Shown piece by piece: positions 7,943 through 17,095 of a stretch of 64,000 nucleotides of DNA (its first letter is position 1; the number at the start of each line of letters is the position of its first letter). The notes under the pieces were generated by a model. The model did no database searches, had not been told where the DNA came from, and worked only from the letters and a program-made list of their open reading frames with translations. Location: NCBI RefSeq assembly GCF_023078455.1, contig NZ_CP095740.1, positions 3,894,001-3,958,000 of the forward strand. Direction: 5' to 3'. The position numbers were made by a program, and so were the translations under genes. This DNA comes from Luteibacter aegosomatis. GTDB lineage: Bacteria > Pseudomonadota > Gammaproteobacteria > Xanthomonadales > Rhodanobacteraceae.

Positions 7943-8860
7943 ATGGACGCCGATCCGCAAGACCTCATCGCCTTTCTTGCCGTGGTACGCGCGGGCGGCT
8001 TCCGCGAGGCGGCCCGCGCGGGCAATACCTCGGCCTCACGGCTGAGCGAAGCGGTACGGCGACTCGAAGCCCGGCTGGACGTGCGCCTGCTACACCGCAC
8101 CACGCGCAGCGTCGCGCCCACCGAGGTGGGGGCACGCCTGGCCGAACGGCTCGCTCCCGCCCTTGGCGAACTGGGCGCCGCGCTCGACGTCGTCAACCAG
8201 GACCGCGACCGCCCCACGGGCACGCTACGCCTCAACGTACCGGCCAACGTCGCGCGCACGGTACTCGCGCCGATCCTGGCGGCGTTCCTGAAAGCCTTTC
8301 CGGACGTTCGCGTCGAGGTGATGATCGAAGACAGCTTCGTCGACCTGGTGGCCTCGGGCTGCGACGCCGGCATCCGCTACGACGAACGCCTGGAGCAGGA
8401 CATGATCGCCCTGCCGATCGGCCCGCGCACGCAATGCCTGGTCACGGCCGCCGCACCGTCCTACCTCGACCTGCACGGCACACCGCAGCATCCGAGCGAC
8501 CTGCTGAAGCACGCATGCCTGCGCGGCCAGTTCTCGGGGGGCGCGAAGCCCCTTTGGGAATACGAGCGCGACGGTGAAGTCATCCGCGTGGATCCGAACG
8601 GCCCGCTGCTCGTACGCCCCGGGGCGTCGTTCGACCTCGCCGTGGAGGCCGCCGTCGGCGGCCTCGGCATCATCCACCTCTTCGAAGACTGGCTGCAGCC
8701 GCACCTCGACAGCGGCGCACTGGTACCCGTACTGCAGCCGTGGTGTCAGACGTTCAGCGGTCCCTTCCTGTATTACCCCGGGCGCCGCCATCTGCCCTCG
8801 CCCTTGAAAGCCTTCGTAGAGTTCGTGCGAAACCTGCCGCCGCCCCACGGGGCGAGTTAG
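7943..8860 (+). CDS. LysR-family transcriptional regulator
   Basis: A 305-residue LysR regulator: N-terminal winged helix-turn-helix (about 5-65, with LIAFLAVVRAGGFREAAR and SASRLSEAVRRLEARL), linker helix, and effector-binding domain (about 90-295). It is divergent from the PdxI-like reductase with 97 bp between starts, the usual arrangement for a LysR protein that controls its neighbour and itself. The C-terminal domain resembles those of regulators of oxidoreductase genes, but the inducer is unknown. Its stop overlaps the stop of the convergent membrane-protein gene by 4 bp. Confidence 0.93.
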   Translation: MDADPQDLIAFLAVVRAGGFREAARAGNTSASRLSEAVRRLEARLDVRLLHRTTRSVAPTEVGARLAERLAPALGELGAALDVVNQDRDRPTGTLRLNVPANVARTVLAPILAAFLKAFPDVRVEVMIEDSFVDLVASGCDAGIRYDERLEQDMIALPIGPRTQCLVTAAAPSYLDLHGTPQHPSDLLKHACLRGQFSGGAKPLWEYERDGEVIRVDPNGPLLVRPGASFDLAVEAAVGGLGIIHLFEDWLQPHLDSGALVPVLQPWCQTFSGPFLYYPGRRHLPSPLKAFVEFVRNLPPPHGAS

Positions 8861-9690
8861 GGCCTGGCGGCACGCAGGAGTGCGAAGACCCCCAACACGT
8901 AGGTCAGGGTCCATGGAATGGCCGGGATCCCGACGATCATGCCCGGCATCGCATACCAGTGATCCGGCAGATCGGGATACTGCAGACCGCGCGCCAGCAA
9001 GCCGGTGATGGCCGCGACGACGACGATCACGATGACCCGCGCGACGTTTCGACGGATCCAGCCCTGTCGCGCAAAGGAAAGCGCGTAGAAACCGGTCGCC
9101 ACGTAAGTCATCAACCCGGCGAAGAAAAGCAGCACGTCCGAAGCGTTACCGAGCGGCGTACCGTACAGCGGCAGATAAACGGAGGGCCTGTGTGCCTCGG
9201 ACATCGTCCAGCCGATCATCATGGCCGCCCACACGAGTTGGATGCACACGGCCATGAGAGCGCTGATCTGGCCCAGGGGCGCCAGAAGCCGGTCGCACGT
9301 TTCGCCGCGCGCCAGCGAATCCTTGATCGTCCACAGGCCCGCGCCAAGCGTAGCCGTCGAAGCGAAAAGGATGACGAAACGCTCGTGATTCATCGCCAGG
9401 CTCGAGGCAAACGGCGGACCGTACCCCGGCATCAGAGTGAGAAGCGCCCAGGGCAGGATGAGCAAGAGGCCGGAAACGACGGCCGCCCGCCTGCGCTCCT
9501 CACCGGTGCGCCACGCGGGAATCGCCAGGCATGACGCCGCCCCTCCCATCAGGAGAAGCTGCGCGGCGGTCAAGATGATGGAGACTGACGGTGTATAACG
9601 CGCCGGTACGCCGAACACGCCCACCGCGACGACCAAAGCGAGCGACAGAAGCCACGCGCTCGCAACACGGGATCCACGTCGAATAGCCAT
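8857..9690 (-). CDS. uncharacterised polytopic membrane protein
   Basis: A 277-residue protein with about seven or eight hydrophobic segments (near 10-28, 36-57, 71-87, 105-122, 140-162, 180-203, 212-235 and 250-273) and a short basic N-terminus. It has no signal peptide and no motif I recognise. Polar residues inside the membrane segments are few, and there is no obvious nucleotide or metal site. Downstream it runs convergent into the LysR gene with a 4-bp stop overlap. A stretch of ten C residues lies about 120 bp upstream of its start. Confidence 0.7.
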   Translation of the reverse strand: MAIRRGSRVASAWLLSLALVVAVGVFGVPARYTPSVSIILTAAQLLLMGGAASCLAIPAWRTGEERRRAAVVSGLLLILPWALLTLMPGYGPPFASSLAMNHERFVILFASTATLGAGLWTIKDSLARGETCDRLLAPLGQISALMAVCIQLVWAAMMIGWTMSEAHRPSVYLPLYGTPLGNASDVLLFFAGLMTYVATGFYALSFARQGWIRRNVARVIVIVVVAAITGLLARGLQYPDLPDHWYAMPGMIVGIPAIPWTLTYVLGVFALLRAARP

Positions 9691-9842
9691 CCGCCCCCCT
9701 GTCTTGCCTGAGGCCGCTCGGCGCGAGAGCGCGCCCGGCCCAGCCGAAGTCTATAGCGACGTGGACGCGTCCGCCCACAGCGGCGGGCAAGGCGTGGACC
9801 GCCTTTTTGCCCCCCCCCCGCCGGCGATCGGACCCGCGCCGC

Positions 9843-10889
9843 TCACTCGTAGCTGGCGTCGAGCAGCGCCTGGGCGAGGTCGCCGATCTTCTGGTGATCG
9901 TAGGATGTGTTGTTCATGATGATAACGGTGTGCCCGTCATCCAGCACCTGCCAGCCCAGCACCCGATAGGCACCGTCCGATCCGTACTCCCACGCCACCG
10001 TGCGTGGGACGCCCGCGACGATCAGTCGTTTCACGCGACCACCCAGTGCGTAGTCCTGCGCAGGCCGAACGACTTTCAGGAGCTCGCGCAGCGACTCCGC
10101 GCGGAGAATCTTTCCGCCGAAGAGTCCGTCGAACAACCGCAAGAGGTCGGGCGCGCTGGTGTCGTAGCCGCCGGCCAACAGGAAGAACGAAGGCAGGGGC
10201 TTGTCGAACGACGCGCCGTCACGGAAGCCCAAGGCCATGCCCGGCACGCGCGCCGCCGGCCCACTGAACGTGGCTGCATGCTTTAGCGCGAGCGGATCGA
10301 TGACGAATGCCCTCACCAGCGCCTCGTAAGGCTCGCCCGTGACCCGCTCGACGATGGCTTTGGCCACGATCCAGTTGGCATGGGAGTAATCCCACGCGGT
10401 GCCCGGTTCGAAGGCCAATGGCGAAGAAGCGAAACGACGTACCGCTTCGCCGTTGTCCAACGTCAGTTCGCGCACGCCCGGGTCGGCCTTGATGGCGCTG
10501 TCGACGGTATTAGGAATGCCGCTCGAATGGCTGAGCAGCATGCGTAGCGTGACCTTCGACGCGGCAACGGCGGGGTAGTCCGGGAGATAGGCCGCGATGG
10601 GCACGTCCAATCCGAGCTGGCCGCGCTCGACGAGTTTCATCACCACGATGCACGCCACCCATTTCGCCATCGAGCCCGTGGGGAACGTCGTATCGACGCT
10701 CATCGGCTGCGCGGGAGCCCGCGCCACGCCGTGCGCGGCGAGATAGTCGATACGCCCTCCCTCGCCGACCAGCACGACGCCGGTAAAGCCGTCGGCCACG
10801 GCCCGGTCGGCGATCTCCGCGCATCGGGGGCAATGCGCGACGGCCGGCAACGACGCCAGACAGCACCACAGAATCCATGGACAGCGCAT
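9843..10889 (-). CDS. secreted serine beta-lactamase-like hydrolase (class C / esterase group)
   Basis: A 348-residue penicillin-binding-fold hydrolase. An N-terminal signal peptide (to about residue 18) directs export. The catalytic Ser73-x-x-Lys76 is in TGSMAKW, and the second motif is Tyr168-Ser-His170 in place of the usual Tyr-x-Asn. The sequence HSSGIPN is typical of the esterase and peptidase branch of this superfamily, so D-aminopeptidase or esterase activity is at least as likely as beta-lactam hydrolysis. The gene stands alone on the minus strand. There are several Cys in the exported N-terminal part (two in PRCAEI/AHC context). Confidence 0.85.
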   Translation of the reverse strand: MRCPWILWCCLASLPAVAHCPRCAEIADRAVADGFTGVVLVGEGGRIDYLAAHGVARAPAQPMSVDTTFPTGSMAKWVACIVVMKLVERGQLGLDVPIAAYLPDYPAVAASKVTLRMLLSHSSGIPNTVDSAIKADPGVRELTLDNGEAVRRFASSPLAFEPGTAWDYSHANWIVAKAIVERVTGEPYEALVRAFVIDPLALKHAATFSGPAARVPGMALGFRDGASFDKPLPSFFLLAGGYDTSAPDLLRLFDGLFGGKILRAESLRELLKVVRPAQDYALGGRVKRLIVAGVPRTVAWEYGSDGAYRVLGWQVLDDGHTVIIMNNTSYDHQKIGDLAQALLDASYE

Positions 10890-10970
10890 CGATCGTCTCC
10901 GTCGTAAGCGCTGCTTCGATGCGTGCTTCCTCGAAGAGGTTTAACGGACCGCCCCTGCTCGCCCGTGCGC

Positions 10971-11003
10971 AAAAAGAAAGGCCTCGCCAAAAGCGAGGCC
11001 TCT
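10971..11003 (-). terminator. intrinsic terminator of ssb
   Basis: A 9-bp perfect stem (10979-10987 with 10993-11001) with a 5-base loop is followed on the minus strand by a T-rich tract. It lies about 33 bp beyond the ssb stop. Confidence 0.9.
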
Positions 11004-11035
11004 TCCTCACGCCTGCCGTTTGGGCACGACGCGCC

Positions 11036-11638
11036 TCAGAACGGAATATCGTCGTCGTCGAAGCCTTCGTTGACCGGGGGAGCCGAGCGCTGCGGGGCAC
11101 CGCCACCGCGCTGCTGGCCGTAGTCGTCGCCGCCGCGCGAGCCGCCGCCGAAGTTGCCGCCACCACCGCCGCTGCGCTGCTGGCCGCCACCGCCGCCCCA
11201 GTTGCCGCCACCGCCGCCCTGGCCGCCGCCGGCGTTGCCGCGGGACTGCGAACGCTGGCCGCCACCCTGGCCGCCGCCGAAGCCGCCGCCTTCACCGCCA
11301 CCCTGGCCGCCGAGCATCTGCATCTCGTTGGCGATGATGTCGGTGCTGTAGCGCTCGACGCCGTCCTTGTCGGTGTACTTGTCGGTGCGCAGCGAGCCTT
11401 CGATGTAGACCTGGCGGCCCTTCTTCAGGTATTCGCCCGCGATTTCGGCGAGCTTGCCGAACAGCTTCACGCGGTGCCATTCGGTGCGCTCCTGCTTCTC
11501 GCCCGACTGCTTGTCGGTCCAGTTCTCGGAGGTGGCGATGCGCAAGGACGTGATCGCCGTGCCGCTGCCGGTGTAGCGCGTCTCCGGATCCGCGCCGAGG
11601 TTGCCGACGATGATGACCTTGTTGATGCCGCGTGCCAT
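11036..11638 (-). CDS. ssb: single-stranded DNA-binding protein
   Basis: A 200-residue SSB. The OB-fold (about 1-110) starts [19 protein letters not shown] and includes [21 protein letters not shown] long Gly/Gln-rich disordered linker (about 115-190) follows, ending in the acidic tip DDDDIPF that binds SSB partner proteins such as PriA, RecO and exonuclease I. The ATG at 11638 was chosen because it starts the conserved domain with AGGG upstream; an upstream extension is not homologous. The gene is divergent from ispB and has its own terminator. Confidence 0.97.
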   Translation of the reverse strand: MARGINKVIIVGNLGADPETRYTGSGTAITSLRIATSENWTDKQSGEKQERTEWHRVKLFGKLAEIAGEYLKKGRQVYIEGSLRTDKYTDKDGVERYSTDIIANEMQMLGGQGGGEGGGFGGGQGGGQRSQSRGNAGGGQGGGGGNWGGGGGQQRSGGGGGNFGGGSRGGDDYGQQRGGGAPQRSAPPVNEGFDDDDIPF

Positions 11639-11907
11639 GGATTTCCCTCGTGATGCGTGTCTGGTCCGCCCGGATGACCCGGAGGGCGCCCTCCGATGAT
11701 ATAGGCGACGGGGCGCCGGTGCGGGGGCGGACCGTGTAGTTTCTGCGATGGGGGGCTCGCCGTAAACACCCGCCTGTACCGACGCGGCCGGGACCTTCAC
11801 GACGCCGAGGGCAACATCGGACAAGCCGGCCCGGTTTCGTGAACGCTCCCCAACCGGGCTACCCCTATAATGTCCGCTGATCCGCCCGTACCCCATCCCA
11901 AGGCACC

Positions 11908-12906
11908 ATGCACTCCATCGCCGAAAGCCAGCCCTCCCTCGATTTCGCCGGCGTCCGCGCCCTCGCCGCCGACGACATGGCCCAGGTCGATGCGTTGATC
12001 CGTAGCCGCCTGGCCTCGGACGTGGTGCTGATCAACCGCATCGCCGACCACATCATCGCCGGCGGCGGCAAGCGCCTGCGCCCGATGCTCCACGTGCTGG
12101 CGGCCGGGGCCGCCGGGTACGGGGGCAAGGAGCACGCCAAGCTCGCCGCCATCATCGAGTTCATCCACACCTCCACCCTGCTGCACGACGACGTGGTGGA
12201 CGAGTCGGACATGCGGCGCGGCCGCAAGACCGCCAATGCCTTGTGGGGCAACGCCGCCAGCGTGCTGGTGGGCGATTTCCTCTACTCGCGCTCGTTCCAG
12301 CTGATGGTGGAACTGGACGACATGCGCATCATGCGCATCCTCGCCGACACCACCAACACCATCGCCGAGGGCGAGGTACTGCAGCTGCTCAACATCGGAA
12401 ACGCCGACGTCGACGAAGCGGCCTACCTGGCGGTCATCGAGCGCAAGACGGCCGTGCTGTTCGCCGCGGCGACCGAACTGGGTGGCGTCCTGGGCGGCCT
12501 CGACGACACGCGGACGGCCGCGCTGCGCCGCTACGGCATGGAACTGGGCTACGCCTTCCAGATCGCCGACGACCTGCTCGACTACGTGTCCGATGCCGAA
12601 ACCCTGGGCAAGAACATCGGCGACGACCTTGCCGAAGGCAAGCCCACCCTGCCGCTGATCTATGCCATGCAGTCGGCCGATGCCGAGCAACTGGCGTCCC
12701 TGCGCCATGCCATCGAGCATGGCGGCCTGGATTCGCTGGATCGCATCGTCGCCTCGATCCGCGACTCGGGGGCGCTGGAGCGCACGCACGCCAAGGCGGC
12801 GGCGCATGCGGCGGCGGCAAGGGAGGCGTTGGGCGTACTGGCGCCGTCGGCGCACCGGGACGCCCTGCTGGCGCTGGCGGACTACGCGGTGGAGCGGCGA
12901 TTCTAG
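11908..12906 (+). CDS. ispB: polyprenyl diphosphate synthase (ubiquinone side chain)
   Basis: A 332-residue all-helical trans-prenyltransferase that extends farnesyl diphosphate with isopentenyl units to make the C40-type tail of ubiquinone. Both aspartate-rich motifs are intact: first DDVVD at 94-98 and second DDLLD at 221-225. GGGKRLRP (52-59) binds the substrate diphosphate. Length is normal for octaprenyl diphosphate synthase. The chain length made cannot be read with certainty. It is divergent from ssb; a palindromic element lies just after its stop. Confidence 0.95.
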   Translation: MHSIAESQPSLDFAGVRALAADDMAQVDALIRSRLASDVVLINRIADHIIAGGGKRLRPMLHVLAAGAAGYGGKEHAKLAAIIEFIHTSTLLHDDVVDESDMRRGRKTANALWGNAASVLVGDFLYSRSFQLMVELDDMRIMRILADTTNTIAEGEVLQLLNIGNADVDEAAYLAVIERKTAVLFAAATELGGVLGGLDDTRTAALRRYGMELGYAFQIADDLLDYVSDAETLGKNIGDDLAEGKPTLPLIYAMQSADAEQLASLRHAIEHGGLDSLDRIVASIRDSGALERTHAKAAAHAAAAREALGVLAPSAHRDALLALADYAVERRF

Positions 12907-12936
12907 GCGTTCGGCTTCACCGCTTCGTCGGCTCTT

Positions 12937-13007
12937 CGCGGACAGGGTCCGCTCCCCTCTACGGTAGAAGGCTTCCTACCGTAGGGTGGGAGCGGCCCCT
13001 GTCCGCG
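12937..13007. repeat. palindromic element, copy C
   Basis: Inverted arms starting CGCGGACAGGGTCCGCTCCC and returning at 13007, with a central GGTAG/CTACC tip. A few mismatches break the stem (for example GGCCCC in place of GGACCC near 12998). It lies between the convergent stops of ispB and the dienelactone hydrolase-like gene. Confidence 0.9.
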
Positions 13008-13021
13008 ATAGCCAGGCAACC

Positions 13022-13816
13022 TCAGTCTTTCCGGGCGAACGCCTCGGTCAGCCACGCCCGCATCGCCGCATAGGCCCGCTTGGCCGCCTTGTCGTCGTAA
13101 CGGCAGTTGCCGGTGGTGGCGGTGGCTTCCTTCTCCGTGAAGCAATGCACCGCACCGCCGAAATCGGTCGATGCCCAGTCGACCTTGGCGGCGTCCATTT
13201 CCTTCTCGAAGGCCTCGCGCTGCGACGCCGGCACGTTCTGGTCATCGGCGCCGTTGAGCGCCAGCACGGCGGCGTGGATGTTGCCGGGCAGTTTCGAATC
13301 GTCGGCGAGCAGCCCGTGGAAACTCACCACCGCGGCCACGTCGGCACCGGCACGGGCCAGGTCGAGCACGCTCGATCCCCCGAAGCAGAAGCCGATGGCG
13401 GCAAGGCGGGCCGGATCGATCGGCGCCGTCTTCTCCTGCGCCTTCAACTCCTGCAAGGCGCGGGTGACACGTTCGCGCATGATCTTTCGATCGCCATAGA
13501 GCGGCTTCACCGCCGCACCCGCCTCGTTCTCGTTCTTCGGGCGGATGGTTTCGCCATACATGTCGGTGAGCAGGATCACGTAATCCTTGCCCGCGATGTC
13601 CTTGGCCTTGGCGACGGCCATGTCGTTCACGCCGAACCAGTTCGGCACCATCACCAGGCCAGGGCGCTTCGCTTTCACGGCATCGTCGTAGACCAGGAAG
13701 CTCTTGTAGGTGATGCCCTGGTCGGTCCACTGGACCGGCTTGGCGACCATCGCGGCGTGCGCGGAGCCCGCGCCACCGAGAACGAAGAGGGATAGTGCAA
13801 GCAGCGAGCGACGCAT
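13022..13816 (-). CDS. periplasmic dienelactone hydrolase-family protein
   Basis: A 264-residue alpha/beta hydrolase with a signal peptide (cleaved near SAHAA, residue 21). The dienelactone hydrolase triad is visible: Cys144 in GFCFGGSS, Asp191 or Asp192 in GADDQNVP and His224 in GAVHCF. Family members cleave dienelactones or other small esters; exported members of this type are common in Proteobacteria and their substrates are mostly unknown. AGGGAG precedes the ATG at 13816. It is a single gene on the minus strand. Confidence 0.9.
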   Translation of the reverse strand: MRRSLLALSLFVLGGAGSAHAAMVAKPVQWTDQGITYKSFLVYDDAVKAKRPGLVMVPNWFGVNDMAVAKAKDIAGKDYVILLTDMYGETIRPKNENEAGAAVKPLYGDRKIMRERVTRALQELKAQEKTAPIDPARLAAIGFCFGGSSVLDLARAGADVAAVVSFHGLLADDSKLPGNIHAAVLALNGADDQNVPASQREAFEKEMDAAKVDWASTDFGGAVHCFTEKEATATTGNCRYDDKAAKRAYAAMRAWLTEAFARKD

Positions 13817-13907
13817 CGGAGTGACTCCCTGGGAAGAAGTCAGGAGCATAGCGCCTTGTTCATCGGAGACCGATTCGGTATCGCTGGGAGGCCACGACAC
13901 CGTTAGG

Positions 13908-13930
13908 AATCGCGGACAGGGTCCGCGATC
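13908..13930. repeat. truncated palindromic element, copy D
   Basis: Only the small hairpin of the family remains: ATCGCGGAC-AGG-GTCCGCGAT. It equals the first part of a full left arm joined to the last bases of a right arm, as expected from a deletion between the two GTCCGC copies of one element. It lies between the dienelactone hydrolase-like gene start and the stop of the flavin hydroxylase gene. Confidence 0.85.
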
Positions 13931-13944
13931 CAACGGAGCGACGC

Positions 13945-15153
13945 CTACCCGCCGGCGGCATGTTTCATGAGTTGCCGCTTCAGGGGCGCAAGACCGTCGA
14001 GCAGGCGAATGCCCAGGCCACGCGCGGCGACCAGCGGCGAGGCCTTCCACCCATACACCCGCGCCAGCGCATCGAACGACCATGCATCGAGGCCGTCGGC
14101 ACTGCGTCGGCGGCGAGCGTAGCGGCGCAACACGTGGGTGGCGGCGATGTCGCGCCCCGCATCGCGGGCCGTGACCAGCGTGTCGCGCAGTTCGGCCACG
14201 TCGCGCAGCCCGAGGTTCACCCCCTGCCCCGCCAGCGGATGCACGGTGTGGGCGGCGTCGCCCAGCAACACGATGCGCCCGGATTCGTATCGGTCGGCCA
14301 GCTTCAGGCGAAGCGGGAAACCCATGCGTCGCGTGACGGCACCGATCGGTCCCAGGCGAAAATCGCTCGCCACGCCCAGTTCGTCGCGGAACGCCTCGTC
14401 GTCGAGCGCCAGCACGCGGGCGGCCTCGGCGTCGGGTAGCGACCAGACGATGGAGCAGCGTCCATCGGCCAGCGGAAGGAAGGCCAGGGGGCCGGTAGGC
14501 AGGAAACGCTGCCACGCGGTGCGCTGGTGCGGCAAGGCGGTTTCCACATGGGCGACGACGCCGCGCTGGGCATAGTCGCGGCCATGCGTACCGATGCCGG
14601 CCATGGCTCGCAAGGGCGAGTGCACGCCGTCGGCCGCGATCACCAACCGCGCCGGAATCGTCTGTCCGTCGGCCAGTTCGAGGCGGGCGTGATCGTCGCG
14701 CGCCTCGTAGGCGACCACGTCGCCGGGGACGACACGACGTACGGCCGCATCGTCGAGCGCCTGCCAGAGCATGGCCTGCACGAGGTTGTTCTCGACGATG
14801 TAGCCGAGCACGTCACGGCCTTCGTCCGCCGCGTCGAAGTGGATCGTGGCACCGTTTTCGGCATCCCAGACCACCATGCGCTCGTAGGCCGAGGCCCGCG
14901 CCCGACGGATGCCGTCCCATGCCCCCACCTCGTCGAGAAGCCGAATGGACGAGGGAGCGAGCCCGACCACCCGCAGGTCGGGCTCCGCGTCGGCCGACCA
15001 CGCCGCCGGTGCGCGCGCATCGACCAGCACCACCTCGAATCCGGCCCGAGCCAGCGCGAGCGCCGCGGCGGCACCGACCATGCCACCGCCGACCACCGCG
15101 ACGTCGGCCATGCCGCCGCGGCGACGCGGACTGTCCTGCCAGACCGTATTCAT
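13945..15153 (-). CDS. FAD-dependent UbiH/UbiI/VisC-family hydroxylase
   Basis: A 402-residue flavin monooxygenase of the ubiquinone hydroxylase family. Motifs are the FAD dinucleotide site VVGGGMVGAAAALAL near residue 20, the DG motif AADGVHSPLR (about 170) and the second FAD motif LLGDAAHTVHPLAGQGVNLGL (about 300). It probably hydroxylates the ring of a prenylated ubiquinone precursor at the inner membrane. Its ATG overlaps the ubiH stop by 4 bp, so the two are translated together. UbiI (C5) is the best guess for its position on the ring because its partner looks like UbiH, but the assignment is uncertain. Confidence 0.9.
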   Translation of the reverse strand: MNTVWQDSPRRRGGMADVAVVGGGMVGAAAALALARAGFEVVLVDARAPAAWSADAEPDLRVVGLAPSSIRLLDEVGAWDGIRRARASAYERMVVWDAENGATIHFDAADEGRDVLGYIVENNLVQAMLWQALDDAAVRRVVPGDVVAYEARDDHARLELADGQTIPARLVIAADGVHSPLRAMAGIGTHGRDYAQRGVVAHVETALPHQRTAWQRFLPTGPLAFLPLADGRCSIVWSLPDAEAARVLALDDEAFRDELGVASDFRLGPIGAVTRRMGFPLRLKLADRYESGRIVLLGDAAHTVHPLAGQGVNLGLRDVAELRDTLVTARDAGRDIAATHVLRRYARRRRSADGLDAWSFDALARVYGWKASPLVAARGLGIRLLDGLAPLKRQLMKHAAGG

Positions 15154-16361
15154 GGTGTTTTCTCCCGCACCGCGAACGGCGCGTTGGCGCGAAATCCCAT
15201 GCCCCGGCGACCCAGGGCGTGACGCAGTGGCGGCACCCGGTCCAGTGCCAACATGGCGAGCGAGCGGAGGGGGCCGAGCAGCGGCTGCTCGAGGCAGGCC
15301 AGGCGGATCAGTCCGTGGCTCATCGCCATGGTGCCGTCCCGATCCGGCGCACGACGACGGGCGTACTCGGCGAGCAATCCTTCCGAACCCGGGTCGACCG
15401 TATCGGCCACGAGTTCGGCCAGGGTGAGCGCATCGCGCAAGCCGAGATTGAAGCCTTGGGCGCCGATCGGATGAATGGTCTGCGCGGCGTTGCCCACGAG
15501 CACCGCGCGATGGGCGACCACCGAATCGGCCGCCACGCGTCGAATGGCGTAGGGGAAACGCTTGCCGGGCCGCGAGAGCCGGCCGAGTCGCCAGCCGAAC
15601 CGCTCCTGCGCGAAGGCCGCGAAGGCCGCGTCGTCCATCGCCGCTACCGCGCCCACTTCAGCCGAGTCGACCGTGAGCACCACGCCCACGCGCCGTTCGG
15701 CCAGGGGCAACACGGCCACCGGACCGTGGTCGGTGAATCGCTCGAAGGCGCGTCCTCGCGGGTCGCGCTCGGGCATCATCGTGCTCACGAACAGCGACTG
15801 GTGGTAATCGTGCTCCCTGGCGGCGATGCCCAGCCGCTCACGCACGCCGGAAACGGTGCCGTCGGCACCGACCAGCAGCGGCGTGACGACCTCGCGCGAC
15901 GCGCCGCCGGACTCCGCCACCGTAACGGCCCACCCTCCGTCGACCGCCCGAATGCCTTCGACGCGAGCGGGGGCCATCCGCGTGAGCAGGCGGCAACGAT
16001 CGAGGCGGCGCAACAGCGCATCGCCGAGCTCGCGGGCGGGCAAGGTCCAGCCGAGGGCATCGACGCCCTCGTCGGCCGCATCCATGCGCACGCTGCCGAA
16101 GTCCCCGGCACGACTGGTGTGGATGTGCAGGATGGGCGTGGCCCGCGCGGCGGCGACATCCCACACGCCGATGGCCTTCAGGCCGTTCACGGTGGCCCGC
16201 GCCAGCGCCAGGTTGCGTTCGTCGTAACTGGGCTGGTCGCCCAGGCGGGGGGCCGCGGCTTCGACCAGCGTGGCGGGAATGCCCGCGGTATCCAGCGCGA
16301 TGGCGAGGCTGGCGCCCACCAGGCCGCCGCCGACGATGAGGATGGGATGGGATGGGGTCAT
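15150..16361 (-). CDS. ubiH: 2-octaprenyl-6-methoxyphenol hydroxylase-like (UbiH)
   Basis: A 403-residue FAD monooxygenase with GGGLVGASLAIAL at the N-terminus, a GADGTVSGVRERLG block and VGNAAQTIHPIGAQGFNLGLRD for FAD binding. Family members insert hydroxyl groups in the benzoquinone ring during ubiquinone synthesis; UbiH acts at C1. ATG at 16361 is in frame with AGGGG about 13 bases upstream; a much longer upstream frame runs antisense to the adenosyltransferase gene and is rejected. First gene of a two-gene operon with the next hydroxylase. Divergent from the cobalamin adenosyltransferase by 54 bp. Confidence 0.88.
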   Translation of the reverse strand: MTPSHPILIVGGGLVGASLAIALDTAGIPATLVEAAAPRLGDQPSYDERNLALARATVNGLKAIGVWDVAAARATPILHIHTSRAGDFGSVRMDAADEGVDALGWTLPARELGDALLRRLDRCRLLTRMAPARVEGIRAVDGGWAVTVAESGGASREVVTPLLVGADGTVSGVRERLGIAAREHDYHQSLFVSTMMPERDPRGRAFERFTDHGPVAVLPLAERRVGVVLTVDSAEVGAVAAMDDAAFAAFAQERFGWRLGRLSRPGKRFPYAIRRVAADSVVAHRAVLVGNAAQTIHPIGAQGFNLGLRDALTLAELVADTVDPGSEGLLAEYARRRAPDRDGTMAMSHGLIRLACLEQPLLGPLRSLAMLALDRVPPLRHALGRRGMGFRANAPFAVREKTP

Positions 16362-16415
16362 GCACGCATGATAAACCCCTGCCGCGCCGATGGTCCGGGC
16401 CGCTAGAATCGCCCG

Positions 16416-16976
16416 ATGGGCAATCGACTCTCCAAGATCTACACCCGCACCGGCGACGACGGCAGCACCGGCCTGGGCGACGGCAGCCGCACGGGCAAGG
16501 ACTCCCTTCGCGTGAACGCCTACGGCACCGTCGACGAACTGAACAGCGCCCTGGGCATGACCCTCGCCGCCGACGGGGTGGACGACGACATCCGCGAGGC
16601 GCTCGTGCAGATCCAGCACGAGCTCTTCGACCTGGGTGGCGAGCTGTGCATCCCCGGCATGGAAATGGTCCAGGGCCGCGACATCGACCGCCTGGAAGCC
16701 GTGCTCGACGGATTCAACGCCGACCTGCCCCCGCTCAAGGATTTCATCCTTCCCGGCGGCGGCGCGGCGGCGGCCGCCTGCCACCTGGCCCGCACGATCT
16801 GTCGACGCGCCGAGCGCGACGTGGTGGCCCTGGGCCGTGTCGAGGCCGTCCGGCCCGAGGCGCAGCGCTACCTGAACCGACTTTCCGACCTGCTTTTCGT
16901 GGTCGCCCGGGTATTGGCCCGGCGCAGCGGCCACGGCGAGGTGCTCTGGCAGCACGAACGCCGCCCGCGAAGCTGA
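16416..16976 (+). CDS. PduO-type cob(I)alamin adenosyltransferase
   Basis: A 186-residue trimeric ATP:cob(I)alamin adenosyltransferase, which makes coenzyme B12. The N-terminal ATP loop TRTGDDGSTGLGDGSR (10-25) and the helix RRAERDVV (about 133-140) with the conserved Arg and Glu are present, as is the C-terminal YLNRLSDLLFVVAR segment. This is the PduO/MMAB type and not the CobA/BtuR type. A TAGAAT hexamer about 10 bases before the ATG may be its -10 element. No B12 synthesis or B12-dependent enzyme gene is nearby. Confidence 0.93.
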   Translation: MGNRLSKIYTRTGDDGSTGLGDGSRTGKDSLRVNAYGTVDELNSALGMTLAADGVDDDIREALVQIQHELFDLGGELCIPGMEMVQGRDIDRLEAVLDGFNADLPPLKDFILPGGGAAAAACHLARTICRRAERDVVALGRVEAVRPEAQRYLNRLSDLLFVVARVLARRSGHGEVLWQHERRPRS

Positions 16977-17095
16977 CATGCGGGTGTAAGCTCAGGCCAT
17001 TCCTGACCGGCATCGCACCCAGGGGACGCGCACCGTGCGGCCGGGACGGCGATTCTGCTAAGTTGGCGCCCTTTGAACGGATAAGACTCCCGCCC

